Origin: Microcoleus sp. EPA2
GTDB lineage: Bacteria; Cyanobacteriota; Cyanobacteriia; Cyanobacteriales; Microcoleaceae
Direction: 5' to 3'
DNA: 44,867 bases
Assembly: GCA_020882975.1 (NCBI GenBank)
Contig: JAHRFD010000035.1
Coordinates: 1,453-46,319 of the forward strand
The translations under genes were made by a program, and so were the position numbers. Positions 8,768 through 16,419 of this stretch are shown here, piece by piece (position 1 is the stretch's first letter; each line of letters starts with the position of its first letter). The notes beneath the pieces were generated by a model, which was not told where the DNA came from, did not search any database, and was given only the letters and a program-made list of their open reading frames with translations.

Positions 8768-8836
8768 CAGAAACCGGGTTGTTTACGAAAATACTGGACG
8801 CCCAGTCTTAGATACGGATGAAAAACCCGGTTTCTG
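8768..8836. repeat. Inverted repeat between ruvA and rpsO
   Basis: CAGAAACCGGGTT (8768-8780) and AACCCGGTTTCTG (8824-8836) are exact 13-bp complements with a 43-bp loop. It ends 5 bp before the ruvA stop codon and may also terminate ruvA. The sequence resembles dispersed AGAAACCCGG repeats common in filamentous cyanobacteria. Confidence 0.7.
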
Positions 8837-8841
8837 GAGAT

Positions 8842-9465
8842 TTATCGGCTCAAATAAGTAATGGCCTCTTTGATCCAATCATCGGCATTACTTTTTTTTG
8901 CTAAATTACTATCCTGACTCAGGGTTTGCAGGGCTTGCAAGACTTCGGCCCCGGTGTAACCCATCGCCAGCAACACCATTTCCACTTCTTCTTGAATAGC
9001 CGCAGGTACTCCGGCGGCGACTGAGGTGGTCAAACCTTCCTGTTGTCGCCATTGTGAAAGTTTACTTTTAAGTTCCAGGGCTAAACGTTCCGCGGTTTTG
9101 GTGCCGACGCCTGGGGTTTTGGCGAGGATGCGGGTATTGCCGCCGACGATGGCTTGGACTAAATCTGGTAATCCTAGGGTATCTAAAAGTGCGATCGCCA
9201 GTTGAGCACCCACCCCACTCACACTGGTTAACAGTCGAAATAAATCTCGTTCCGTTGCACTACCAAAACCGTACAACACGATTTGGTCTTCTTTAACTTG
9301 TTGATGAGTAAAGATTTGGGTGATTTCCCCAGAGGGAGGTAATTGACCACTCACGCGGGGCAAAATTTGGATTTCATAGCCAATTTGGTTGACTTCCAGA
9401 GTCAGGATGAGGCGGTTACTGCCTTTGGTGATGTCGGCGACAGTGCCTTTGAGATAGCTAATCAT
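8842..9465 (-). CDS. ruvA: Holliday junction branch migration protein RuvA
   Basis: The 207-residue protein has the three RuvA domains. An N-terminal OB fold spans about 1-65 (MISYLKGTVADI, QVKEDQIVLYGF). A tandem helix-hairpin-helix domain follows (LLTSVSGVGAQLAIALLD and ILAKTPGVGTKTAERLALELKSKL, about 80-135). A flexible linker leads to the C-terminal RuvB-binding three-helix domain (EEVEMVLLAMGYTGAEVLQAL, about 155-207). RuvA tetramers hold the four-way junction and load the RuvB motor during recombination repair. ruvB is not in this window; in cyanobacteria it is usually unlinked. Start ATG at 9465; a repeat array lies directly upstream. Confidence 0.97.
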   Translation of the reverse strand: MISYLKGTVADITKGSNRLILTLEVNQIGYEIQILPRVSGQLPPSGEITQIFTHQQVKEDQIVLYGFGSATERDLFRLLTSVSGVGAQLAIALLDTLGLPDLVQAIVGGNTRILAKTPGVGTKTAERLALELKSKLSQWRQQEGLTTSVAAGVPAAIQEEVEMVLLAMGYTGAEVLQALQTLSQDSNLAKKSNADDWIKEAITYLSR

Positions 9466-9475
9466 AAAAAAATAA

Positions 9476-9570
9476 TATACCCTTTCTCAGTTAGGTGGGT
9501 AATCGGTAATGGGTAATCGGTAATCGGTAATCGGTAATCGGTAATCGGTTTACCAATTACCAATTCTCCA
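9476..9570. repeat. GGTAATC heptamer array with conserved flank
   Basis: Seven-base GGTAATC/GGTAATG units occupy about 9496-9548 and are followed by complementary TTACCAATTACCAATT, so the array can fold back. Its left flank (9476-9503) matches, in inverted orientation, 26 of 28 bases of 40606-40633, which also adjoins a GGTAAT array. The two are copies of one dispersed element. Confidence 0.8.
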
Positions 9571-9612
9571 TCGTACCTCCTATGAGAGTTCGACAGGCTA
9601 TATACCGTTATT

Positions 9613-12264
9613 TCAATTCAAAATTAAATTCCGTTTAACGACCGACAAATCGGGTTTCCCAAAATTCACCACCAAAGCCACATTTAAGTTTTCCAAAGAT
9701 TTGATAAACCACAGGATTTCCTCAGCGCCTTTTCCTTCATAGTGATTGAATAAAATAGAAAATCGCTTTTCTAAATCTGGTTTAACTTTACCAGAAAGTA
9801 GTACCAATTTCAGCAGTAAACCCATGGTTCTGCTAGGACCGAGATTGTAAACTAAATCATAAAAAATGTAGTGACTGGGATGGTGTTCGTTTTCCACTAC
9901 TAAAAAATTGAATAATTCATGACAAGTCTGAACTAATAACAAATTATTTAACTTCACCGAGTCATTTTCACGGAGGGTGTTTTTGATGTATTTGTACAAA
10001 CGACCGCTAAATTGACGGCGACCGTATTCAGGTTCCACCGCGGAAATTAAATATTCATACAAATCAACTTTAAATGATTGATAAGATTTCGTGTTTTTAC
10101 TCTGGCGTAAAAACAAATGAGCCGATTCTTTGTAAGTGCGATTTTCACTCACTTTTCCCGCAAATTCCCGGACTGCTAAATGTAATTCTGCATCATTCAA
10201 AAGGGTGGGATTGGGCGCGGGATTTACAATGCCCATTTCGGTATGTCCCGGCGCAACTAAATAGTTTAAATAAAGAGATAAGTCTGTTTCAAATTGCCGT
10301 TGCCTTTGAGATTGCAGTCGTTGGATTGTTTGCTGTTCTTCGGCAATGCTTTCCTTGCTCAAGAGAGAATAGCCGTATAAATAAGGATATCGAAAAATTA
10401 GTTCTCCCAAGGTAGTGTGAGTCTGTTTTGGCTGAGGTTCTGAGCCTTGTTCTAGAGCTTTTACTAAGCGTTCTAAATTAACAAACTCTTCACTTTTTGT
10501 AAATAAATCTATTTGACGCTGCAAGCATTTGACTATGTAAAACTCCATCCCAAATCTGGGTGAAGTTTGCTTAAATAGAGCTACCAAATTTGCGATCGCC
10601 AATTTGTATTGGGAATTCAATTGCCATCGGTTGATGGGGATGTAACAGCAGCGGTGGAGGATGTATTTAAAATCCTGTTCCGATCGCTTGAGAGAGACTA
10701 TACTATACAAAGTTGCTTCTATGTCTGGATCGGGATAGCCCATACCGTCTATAAATAGCTGTCGGAAACGCTCTATCACCTGTACCGGCGATTCTGTTTG
10801 GACGCAGGAGACTATGTGGTTGTAAAGTTTCTGTTCGTCGCTGCTAGCTGGAACAGTCTCTAAGGGTGCTGGGTTGACAATACTACTGTCTGTAATAGTT
10901 TCGGAAATTGGTGCCAAAACCACTGCTGGTTTTTCCGGTAAATCTCGATCGGGATGTAAGAAGCTATAGTGTTCTGGACTTAGTTTTTTATTGGTGGCCC
11001 ACTCTAAGGCTGCTTGCAAACTTTTCCCCGTCAATAATTGGGACTTATCTTGACGTTCGGAAGCCAGCCATGCTGTGAGTGATGCTTTGTAGGGAGCCAG
11101 ATTCCCCAACTCTTTTTCTGCCCAAAAAACATTAAATACTGATTCATAAATTCGGTTGGCTACTATTAGTTTATTTCCCGAATTTTTGACAACTAATCCT
11201 AATTGTTGTAACGCGATTTTTTCGGGAGATGAGTCCGCAGCTACTCCCCCAGTTTCCCCTAATTTTTCAGAAGCGGGGGTCTGCAAAATTTGCTGGTACA
11301 ATTCTAACAATCGACTGCTGTCGCCGGAGTTCTGGAAAATGCCTCGGCGAATTGCAGTTAAATGTTCTGGCTTGTCCCAATCTTCCCAGTTTTTTATAAT
11401 TCTAATTTTGGCTAATTTTTCAATTTCTTTTATTTCACAATTTCTGCCAATAAAAGAGCCATACTCCAGTACCAACCCGCAAAGCTTTTGAGTCAAAAAC
11501 GGTTGACCACCTGTCCAAGCTAAAATGGCTTGGAGCACTTTTTGAGGTCTAAATGCTTTGACCGCTAATCCTTTGGCGAGGGGGAAACTTTCGTGTAATT
11601 CCAATCGGCCTAAATTAATTTGTCGTGCTATGTTAAACGGGTTGCACCTGGTGTCTTCGATTAATTCTGATGGTACGGTTACTCCCATCATGGCAAAAGT
11701 AATGCGCTCGTAGTCCCGTTGAGTGCTTCGCTTAGAATAACAATTTAGAATTAAGGCAAAAAAATCTTTAACACAGAAATTTAAGTTGTTAATACTGTCT
11801 ATGTCATCGAGGAGAATTACGATATTTTGTTGATTTTTAAGTGATTTTAACAGAACTTTTTCGATAAATATCTCTAATCGCTGCACCGGTGAGAGTAGTT
11901 CGCGGTCGTTCCACCATTTGAGAGCATCAAACCTATTTGTGAGGTTAAAACTGCTGGCTATGCGATACATAATTCCCCGATACCACTTTTGGGGGGTGAT
12001 ATTGGGATGGCTGATGCTTTTCAAGTTAACTGCTGCAATCAATGTACCTTCTGCTTGCAGTCTTTTCCCGGTTTGCAGCAGTAGGCTGGACTTTCCGGTT
12101 TGTGGCGGACTGATGACATAGCAGAAGTTCCTGTCTAGGAGTTGTTTGTAGAGTTCTTCGTCTGCGGGCCGCTTGACATAGGTGGGGGCGCTGACGGGGA
12201 GATATCCTCCTACTTGATATTGATAAGTTGTGTTTATTGCCGTTGTCACCTGCTGATCGATCAA
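9613..12264 (-). CDS. AAA_35-type (STAND-like) P-loop NTPase, large
   Basis: This 883-residue protein opens with the cyanobacterial AAA-like domain of PF14516 (AAA_35). YQVGGYLPVSAPTYVKRPAD, the entry motif, is followed by a Walker A SPPQTGKSS (residues 52-60; the usual first Gly is Pro), RLEIFIEKVL, and a Walker B NIVILLDDID near 146-155. A sensor-like IRQINLGRLEL and GGQPFLTQKLCGLVLEYG, the winged-helix lid, lie near 220-270. Residues about 400-883 match no domain I know; they are helix-rich and look like alpha-solenoid repeats. STAND-type NTPases generally act as nucleotide-dependent switches in signalling or immunity-like pathways; no partner effector lies next to this gene. It is a soluble protein by sequence. 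The upstream spacer is the unusual 1.2-kb non-coding region. Confidence 0.85.
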   Translation of the reverse strand: MIDQQVTTAINTTYQYQVGGYLPVSAPTYVKRPADEELYKQLLDRNFCYVISPPQTGKSSLLLQTGKRLQAEGTLIAAVNLKSISHPNITPQKWYRGIMYRIASSFNLTNRFDALKWWNDRELLSPVQRLEIFIEKVLLKSLKNQQNIVILLDDIDSINNLNFCVKDFFALILNCYSKRSTQRDYERITFAMMGVTVPSELIEDTRCNPFNIARQINLGRLELHESFPLAKGLAVKAFRPQKVLQAILAWTGGQPFLTQKLCGLVLEYGSFIGRNCEIKEIEKLAKIRIIKNWEDWDKPEHLTAIRRGIFQNSGDSSRLLELYQQILQTPASEKLGETGGVAADSSPEKIALQQLGLVVKNSGNKLIVANRIYESVFNVFWAEKELGNLAPYKASLTAWLASERQDKSQLLTGKSLQAALEWATNKKLSPEHYSFLHPDRDLPEKPAVVLAPISETITDSSIVNPAPLETVPASSDEQKLYNHIVSCVQTESPVQVIERFRQLFIDGMGYPDPDIEATLYSIVSLKRSEQDFKYILHRCCYIPINRWQLNSQYKLAIANLVALFKQTSPRFGMEFYIVKCLQRQIDLFTKSEEFVNLERLVKALEQGSEPQPKQTHTTLGELIFRYPYLYGYSLLSKESIAEEQQTIQRLQSQRQRQFETDLSLYLNYLVAPGHTEMGIVNPAPNPTLLNDAELHLAVREFAGKVSENRTYKESAHLFLRQSKNTKSYQSFKVDLYEYLISAVEPEYGRRQFSGRLYKYIKNTLRENDSVKLNNLLLVQTCHELFNFLVVENEHHPSHYIFYDLVYNLGPSRTMGLLLKLVLLSGKVKPDLEKRFSILFNHYEGKGAEEILWFIKSLENLNVALVVNFGKPDLSVVKRNLILN

Positions 12265-12693
12265 GACGGTTCACCTCTATTTTGTCCGATTGAAGGGTTA
12301 CAAATTTCCGTTATTTGCCAGTGGATTTAGTTGAAACTTTGACTGTCTTTTACTCCATTATCTACTAATTATCCTGGTTATTTTTAATCTTTATTGTATC
12401 TTTGCAATAAGAAATCGTCCCACGGAGCGATCGTCCTCCGACCCGTTGTGGTTATTTATACTGGTTGACATTATAAGTATGTTAATTTTTACTGGGAGGC
12501 GATCGAGAATCCCCCAATACCTTTGTATTTAGACTGTGTGTTTACATTGTTTTACAATAATACTTTAAAATTCAGTCGGTGGTATAATGCGATCGGGGAA
12601 ACTTATAATCTTTAAGTTTCTGCTTTCAGCTACCTTTGCCTTCAGGCCCAGTAGCTTTCTACGGAAAATACTGGCTCAGTCATGGCTGGCAAT

Positions 12694-12719
12694 AAAAAAC
12701 CCCAGCTTTTTTGCTGAGG
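12694..12719 (-). terminator. Strong rho-independent terminator on the minus strand, without an upstream gene
   Basis: Read on the minus strand: CCTCAGC, loop AAAAAA, GCTGGGG, then TTTTTT. The 7-bp stem has one mismatch and is followed directly by six T. It would end a transcript that comes from 12.72-13.5 kb, where no minus-strand protein gene is seen, so it suggests a non-coding RNA or a transcription stop placed ahead of the AAA_35 gene. Confidence 0.65.
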
Positions 12720-12772
12720 ACTGCTTGAGTGGGAGATATCGTTAATCTGCGTTTTTTTAAGTTGACTTAGAT

Positions 12773-12790
12773 TGCATGAAATTTCATGCA
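12773..12790. promoter_or_regulatory. 18-bp perfect palindrome
   Basis: TGCATGAAATTTCATGCA is fully self-complementary. It has the size and symmetry of a dimeric repressor operator, and sits between the five-repeat array and the minus-strand terminator. It does not match the cyanobacterial LexA or NtcA consensus as I know them. Confidence 0.5.
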
Positions 12791-12803
12791 GGTAAAAGAT
12801 GCG

Positions 12804-12884
12804 CCCTGATGGATTAACTACCCGATGGATTAGCACCCTGATGGCATAACTCCCTGATAGATCGTGGCCCTGATGGCATAAGCT
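12804..12884. repeat. Five direct repeats with about 16-bp period (CCCTGATGG core)
   Basis: Cores start at 12804, 12821, 12836, 12852 and 12868 (CCCTGATGG, CCCGATGG, CCCTGATGG, CCCTGATAG, CCCTGATGG), each followed by a variable ATTAAC or CATAA-like half. The 16-bp spacing, about one and a half helical turns, is typical of iterated protein-binding sites, but the units could also be part of a structured RNA. Confidence 0.65.
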
Positions 12885-13494
12885 CCACTACCCAAAATAA
12901 TCGGGTTGGTGGATGATCGTGGATACTACTAACACGTCACTTTTGGCGCGGCCGATCGCTCAGGGTGTGCCTGTCTGAATTGATTATGACAGGCAGATTT
13001 CTCCAAAGGCAAGTGGGCTATTGCATCAACCCACTTCTGACTGGTTGGAGTTGCCAACAAGTGTCAATCTACGCAAATCAGGGTCATCGAAAATGAAATA
13101 CAGCATCTTAGTTTTAGGCGTATTCGATCTAGGTAGCCCCAGTGTGGCTGGTCTTGCTTCTGGAAAATTTGTTCGCAGTGGTGGGGCTTTGGAGAGTTAT
13201 CCCGACTTCCATTACACTGGAACGAATGAGGATGGGGAGCAAGAAGAAGTAAAAACAGGAAAAGGATAGGAACTTCTAGGGGATGAGGTTATGGCTGTTG
13301 TCCTGTAGTACCTGTGGGAAGCGGTTGAGACTTCATCCTGCTATCAGTCTACCTAAATTCCAGATGTGAGTGGGAAAATAAAAAGATGAGGCCAGTCTTG
13401 GGATAGATCTTCCCCATCTCTCAAGTGAGCTAGCTTCTGATTTTCTGGCCAATCAGATGCAGGCTTCGATCCTATTTAAGTTCATAAAAACCCA

Positions 13495-14067
13495 ATGGAA
13501 AACACACTCGTGACTACTCGCAGACAGCGGGTATTGACAAGAACCCAGGAACGGCGTCAAGCTACACCCAAAGAAAAAGAGCTGATTCACTTGCTGGCGA
13601 ATATGGCTTGCAGTTTGGTGAAGTATGACTATCAGCACGCTAGCGGTAAGGGGGTACTCCCGCCATCGGAACGGAAGCTTTTGGCCCAATGGCATTACCT
13701 GCGAGTTGAGCAAATTCGCCGGATCGAACGCAGTTTGGAGCCTGTAGCTGCCCTGAAGCGGGTGTATTACAAGAGCATCCTCAGTCCTAGGGATTTGAAG
13801 TCTTTGAAACTGCTGTGGACGGAAGAGGATAACAACCGGGTTAAGCGAGTCGATCCTGATTTGGATGATATCCTCAGCGAAGCTTTGGATCGGGGAGATA
13901 CTTTAAAACAGCTATTTCATTCGATCGAGGTTAAGGAACGTCAATTTTCGGCTACTCCCTGCCCTGGGGTGGTGCCTCTGTGGGTGAAAGAGTGGGAACT
14001 TGCGGGATATGATATCAACTATTTTCCGCCTTCGTTCTCTGCCTGGGCTTCGGTAGTGGACGATTAG
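13495..14067 (+). CDS. Hypothetical protein, basic and helical
   Basis: I do not recognise this 190-residue protein. The N-terminus is strongly basic (TTRRQRVLTRTQERRQATPKEKE), then helix-rich to about residue 145 with an ERKLLAQWHYLRVEQIRRIERSLEP segment. An acidic stretch (DPDLDDILSEALDRGD) follows, and the end is aromatic and proline-rich (CPGVVPLWVKEWELAGYDINYFPPSF). There are no membrane helices and no signal peptide. The basic N-terminus would suit nucleic-acid binding, which is inference. Normal codon use and a downstream terminator-like hairpin support a real gene. It follows the structured 1.2-kb region, which may act as its upstream regulatory region, and precedes gun4 on the same strand. 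Confidence 0.75.
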   Translation: MENTLVTTRRQRVLTRTQERRQATPKEKELIHLLANMACSLVKYDYQHASGKGVLPPSERKLLAQWHYLRVEQIRRIERSLEPVAALKRVYYKSILSPRDLKSLKLLWTEEDNNRVKRVDPDLDDILSEALDRGDTLKQLFHSIEVKERQFSATPCPGVVPLWVKEWELAGYDINYFPPSFSAWASVVDD

Positions 14068-14210
14068 GCTCTAGAAAACTGTTGTGAACTACTCACCGCT
14101 CACCTGGAGTACCAGGTATGGTGGGGGACTTCCCGGCGGTGTAAGTTAAATCGGATCGTCAGATGCCGCTCCTCAATTTATTTTTGTTGGTTCCCATTCC
14201 TGATGACTGT

Positions 14211-14239
14211 GGGGGAACTCTGATGTTCCTCCCCCTTTT
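14211..14239 (+). terminator. Terminator after the 13495-14067 gene
   Basis: GGGGGAAC (14211-14218) pairs with GTTC and CCCC of GTTCCTCCCCC (14225-14235, two bases bulged) and is followed by TTTT. Confidence 0.6.
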
Positions 14240-14349
14240 GGGCAGGGACATCCCAACAGATAGAAGTGAATCGGAGTCAGTACCATTGTACAATGGGGAA
14301 AAACCAGGGCTTCAGCTAATAGCTGATAGCTGATAGCTGATTGTTTCTC

Positions 14350-15063
14350 ATGACTGACTCGATTTCTACTTCTCCATTAGACTCGGCGGCTGTATCAGCC
14401 GAACTCCGCTCTCTGTTGAGGTCGGGTTCGGAAAAAACTCAACTGCAATTTCTGCAACAGATGGCAGATTCCAGTTGGGATGTATTGATGGAATTTTTAT
14501 TAGAGCGCAAGTCGGATGAACCGACGGCAGTAATGGGTAAGGCTTACCAAATTTTGTATAGTGCTAATTCTCCGAGAGCGACGGAGTTTTTGCAAGTGCA
14601 TTTTCCCACAGGGGTTGTGCCACTGCGATCGGACTCGAATATTGATTACACTCCACTGCAACAATTATTGGCCCTACAGGAATTTCAAGAAGCCGATCGC
14701 TTGACTTTAGATAAACTTTGTGAATTGGCGGGGGAAACAGCTTCGGCAAGAAAGTGGCTGTATTTTACCCAGGTGGAAAGTTTGCCCGTGGCAGATTTAC
14801 AAACAATCAATACACTGTGGAAGGTTCATTCTGAAGGAAAATTCGGCTTTTCGGTGCAACGGGAAATTTGGCTAAGTTCGGGTAAAAATTGGGATAAGTT
14901 GTGGCCCCTAATTGGCTGGAAGAAGGGGAATAATTGGACTAGGTATCCCCAAGAGTTTATTTGGGATTTGAGCGCGCCTAGGGGTCATTTGCCGCTGTCT
15001 AATCAGTTGCGGGGCGTGCAGCCTTTTTCGGCTTTGATGGCTCATCGGGCTTGGTTGAAATGA
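14350..15063 (+). CDS. gun4: GUN4, tetrapyrrole-binding activator of Mg-chelatase
   Basis: Gun4 binds protoporphyrin IX and Mg-protoporphyrin and stimulates magnesium chelatase, the branch point to chlorophyll. The 237-residue protein (from ATG at 14350) has the cyanobacterial two-domain form: an N-terminal helical bundle (about 1-80) and the GUN4 core (about 90-230). Core motifs are LQQLLALQEFQEADRLT, LCELAGE, KWLYFTQVESLPVADLQTI, LWKVHSEGKFGFSVQREIW, WDKLWPLIGWK, TRYPQEFIWDLSAPRGHLP and LSNQLRGV. The length is close to the single Gun4 of Synechocystis (about 230), so this is likely the true Mg-chelatase partner rather than one of the GUN4-kinase fusions. A TTG nine bases upstream (14341) is an alternative start. 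A methyltransferase gene follows 112 bp later. Confidence 0.94.
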   Translation: MTDSISTSPLDSAAVSAELRSLLRSGSEKTQLQFLQQMADSSWDVLMEFLLERKSDEPTAVMGKAYQILYSANSPRATEFLQVHFPTGVVPLRSDSNIDYTPLQQLLALQEFQEADRLTLDKLCELAGETASARKWLYFTQVESLPVADLQTINTLWKVHSEGKFGFSVQREIWLSSGKNWDKLWPLIGWKKGNNWTRYPQEFIWDLSAPRGHLPLSNQLRGVQPFSALMAHRAWLK

Positions 15064-15175
15064 GCGCAAACGAGTTTGTTTGTGGATGTAGCAACCTTTG
15101 CGACATTTAAGTGATTCTCCATCGCTTTTACCCAAAAGCATTCTGCATTCTTCATTCTTCCTGATATCTGAATCT

Positions 15176-15838
15176 ATGTTACTTCCAGACGATCGACGAA
15201 CCAAGTTAGACGACACCGACGACAACTTGTTCTATGCTTATCCCCGGTTTGTGACTCATGTTGACGAGGGATTTATTCAGCAATTAACGGATTTGTATCG
15301 GGAGCGGTTGAAACCGCATACTCGGATCTTCGATATGATGAGTAGTTGGGTTTCTCACTTACCAGATGACATCGAGTTTGCCCATGTGGAAGGGCATGGC
15401 ATGAATCAAGAAGAGTTGGCGAAAAATTCGAGACTGAACCATTATTTTGTCCAGAATTTGAATGCCAATCCTAAATTGCCACTAGCCGATGCCGAGTTTG
15501 ATGCTGTTGTCAACTGCGTTTCGGTACAGTATTTGCAACACCCCGATCTGATTTTTGCGGAGATCCACCGTATTTTGAAACCGGGTGGTGTGGCAATTAT
15601 CAGCTTTTCTAACCGGATGTTTTATCAAAAAGCAATTGCGGCTTGGCGGGAAGGTTCGGAGGGCGATCGGGTAGAATTGGTCAAGAGTTACTTTGATGCT
15701 GTCAAAGGAGCGAATATACCCGGATTTAGCAAACCGGAAATAATTTATAAGCAGTCCAGTTTGCCCAGTTTCATGAAAATGCTGGGAATAGGAAGTGGCG
15801 ATCCTTTTTATGCTGTAGTTGCTTACCGCCAATCTTAG
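15176..15838 (+). CDS. Class I SAM-dependent methyltransferase-like protein
   Basis: The 220-residue product belongs to a methyltransferase-like family found in cyanobacteria and plastids. The C-terminal half carries the Methyltransf_11 signature FDAVVNCVSVQYLQHPD (about 102-118) and EIHRILKPGGVAIISFSNRMF. The usual glycine-rich SAM motif I is absent; in its place stands IFDMMSSWVSHLP, followed by VEGHGMNQEELAKN, as in other members of this family. Substrate unknown. The start was placed at ATG 15176, which gives the typical MLLPDDRR-TKLDDTDD opening; an upstream ATG-less extension to 15098 is possible but looks non-conserved. The gene lies downstream of gun4 on the same strand and may be co-transcribed. 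Confidence 0.85.
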   Translation: MLLPDDRRTKLDDTDDNLFYAYPRFVTHVDEGFIQQLTDLYRERLKPHTRIFDMMSSWVSHLPDDIEFAHVEGHGMNQEELAKNSRLNHYFVQNLNANPKLPLADAEFDAVVNCVSVQYLQHPDLIFAEIHRILKPGGVAIISFSNRMFYQKAIAAWREGSEGDRVELVKSYFDAVKGANIPGFSKPEIIYKQSSLPSFMKMLGIGSGDPFYAVVAYRQS

Positions 15839-16419
15839 GATATTGAAGTCGAGTTTTCCTGGTAGGGCAATTAAATTTCAACTCTCAACTTAAAATTTAA
15901 AAACACTGGACTCTTCTACCTTCCAGGGGGTTAGACTTCAACATCTACATTTGCGATCGATGGGAATAATATTATATGTGATGCTGTAGCTACTTACAAG
16001 TTATGCTTAATCCTCAGCGCTGTAGATATTTTTTGTTCTCAGGTGGTCAAAAAAAACTCAATGAAAATCCCCATACATCTTCCTCAAATCCAGAGTAACG
16101 AGAATCTTCAAGCCCTGATGTCACCCTGGATTATTGAGTGATTTACCGTTGAGTTACCACACTCATCAACCTTTGGACCAAAGAATTTGGGAGTTTTGGG
16201 AGGGGGTGAATTTATTTTGTTTTAAGATTAAAATCTACTTGATACCTATTGTCTATGAGTAAGAGTACAATGTGTCAACATTGATAATGATTAGAAGTAA
16301 GGTAATTGGCATTGACACACCAAGAATCTCGTGTGATATCGTTAAGTAAAGGGTGAAACTGTCAATCGGAATATGCTCATAAGCGATTATTTTTAGTAGC
16401 AAAATATAAAGAGGTCAAC
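15839..16419. other. 581-bp non-coding spacer upstream of the Wzz/BY-kinase gene
   Basis: No gene seen. The last part contains an 8-bp inverted repeat TGTGTCAA (16271-16278) / TTGACACA (16312-16319), and CAATGTGTCAACATTG at 16269-16284 is itself an imperfect dyad; these could be operator sites for the polysaccharide genes. AAAGAGG about 10 bases before ATG 16420 is a good ribosome binding site. Confidence 0.5.

Larger units (their letters stand above)
12265..13494. other. 1.2-kb non-coding region with multiple structured elements
   Basis: No convincing gene is present. Besides the elements listed separately, hairpins can be drawn at about 12885-12912 (CCAC.ACCC/GGGTTGGTGG), 12969-12996 (TGCCTGTC / GACAGGCA, 12-nt loop) and 13011-13036 (AAGTGGG / CCCACTT, 12-nt loop). 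The part nearest the AAA_35 gene (12265-12600) is AT-rich and should contain its promoter. The part nearest the gene at 13495 (13270-13494) shows nothing distinct. Confidence 0.6.

Noticed and set aside
12642..12836. 64-codon minus-strand ORF
   Set aside because: It runs through the palindrome and the terminator and has no protein-like composition.
12690..13100. Known structural RNA (RNase P RNA, tmRNA, 6S RNA, SRP RNA)
   Set aside because: None of the conserved core sequences I know for these RNAs could be found on either strand.
13021..13269. 82-codon plus-strand ORF (or 58 codons from the ATG at 13093)
   Set aside because: No recognisable family, weak ribosome binding site, and it overlaps a hairpin (13011-13036); it may still be a small gene, but I cannot support it.
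13495..14067. Heterocyst-related protein (HetZ or HetP type)
   Set aside because: None of the motifs I remember for these families is present, and nothing else here indicates heterocyst formation.
15098..15175. N-terminal extension of the methyltransferase
   Set aside because: Starts at a non-ATG codon in AT-rich sequence; ATG 15176 gives the conserved opening.
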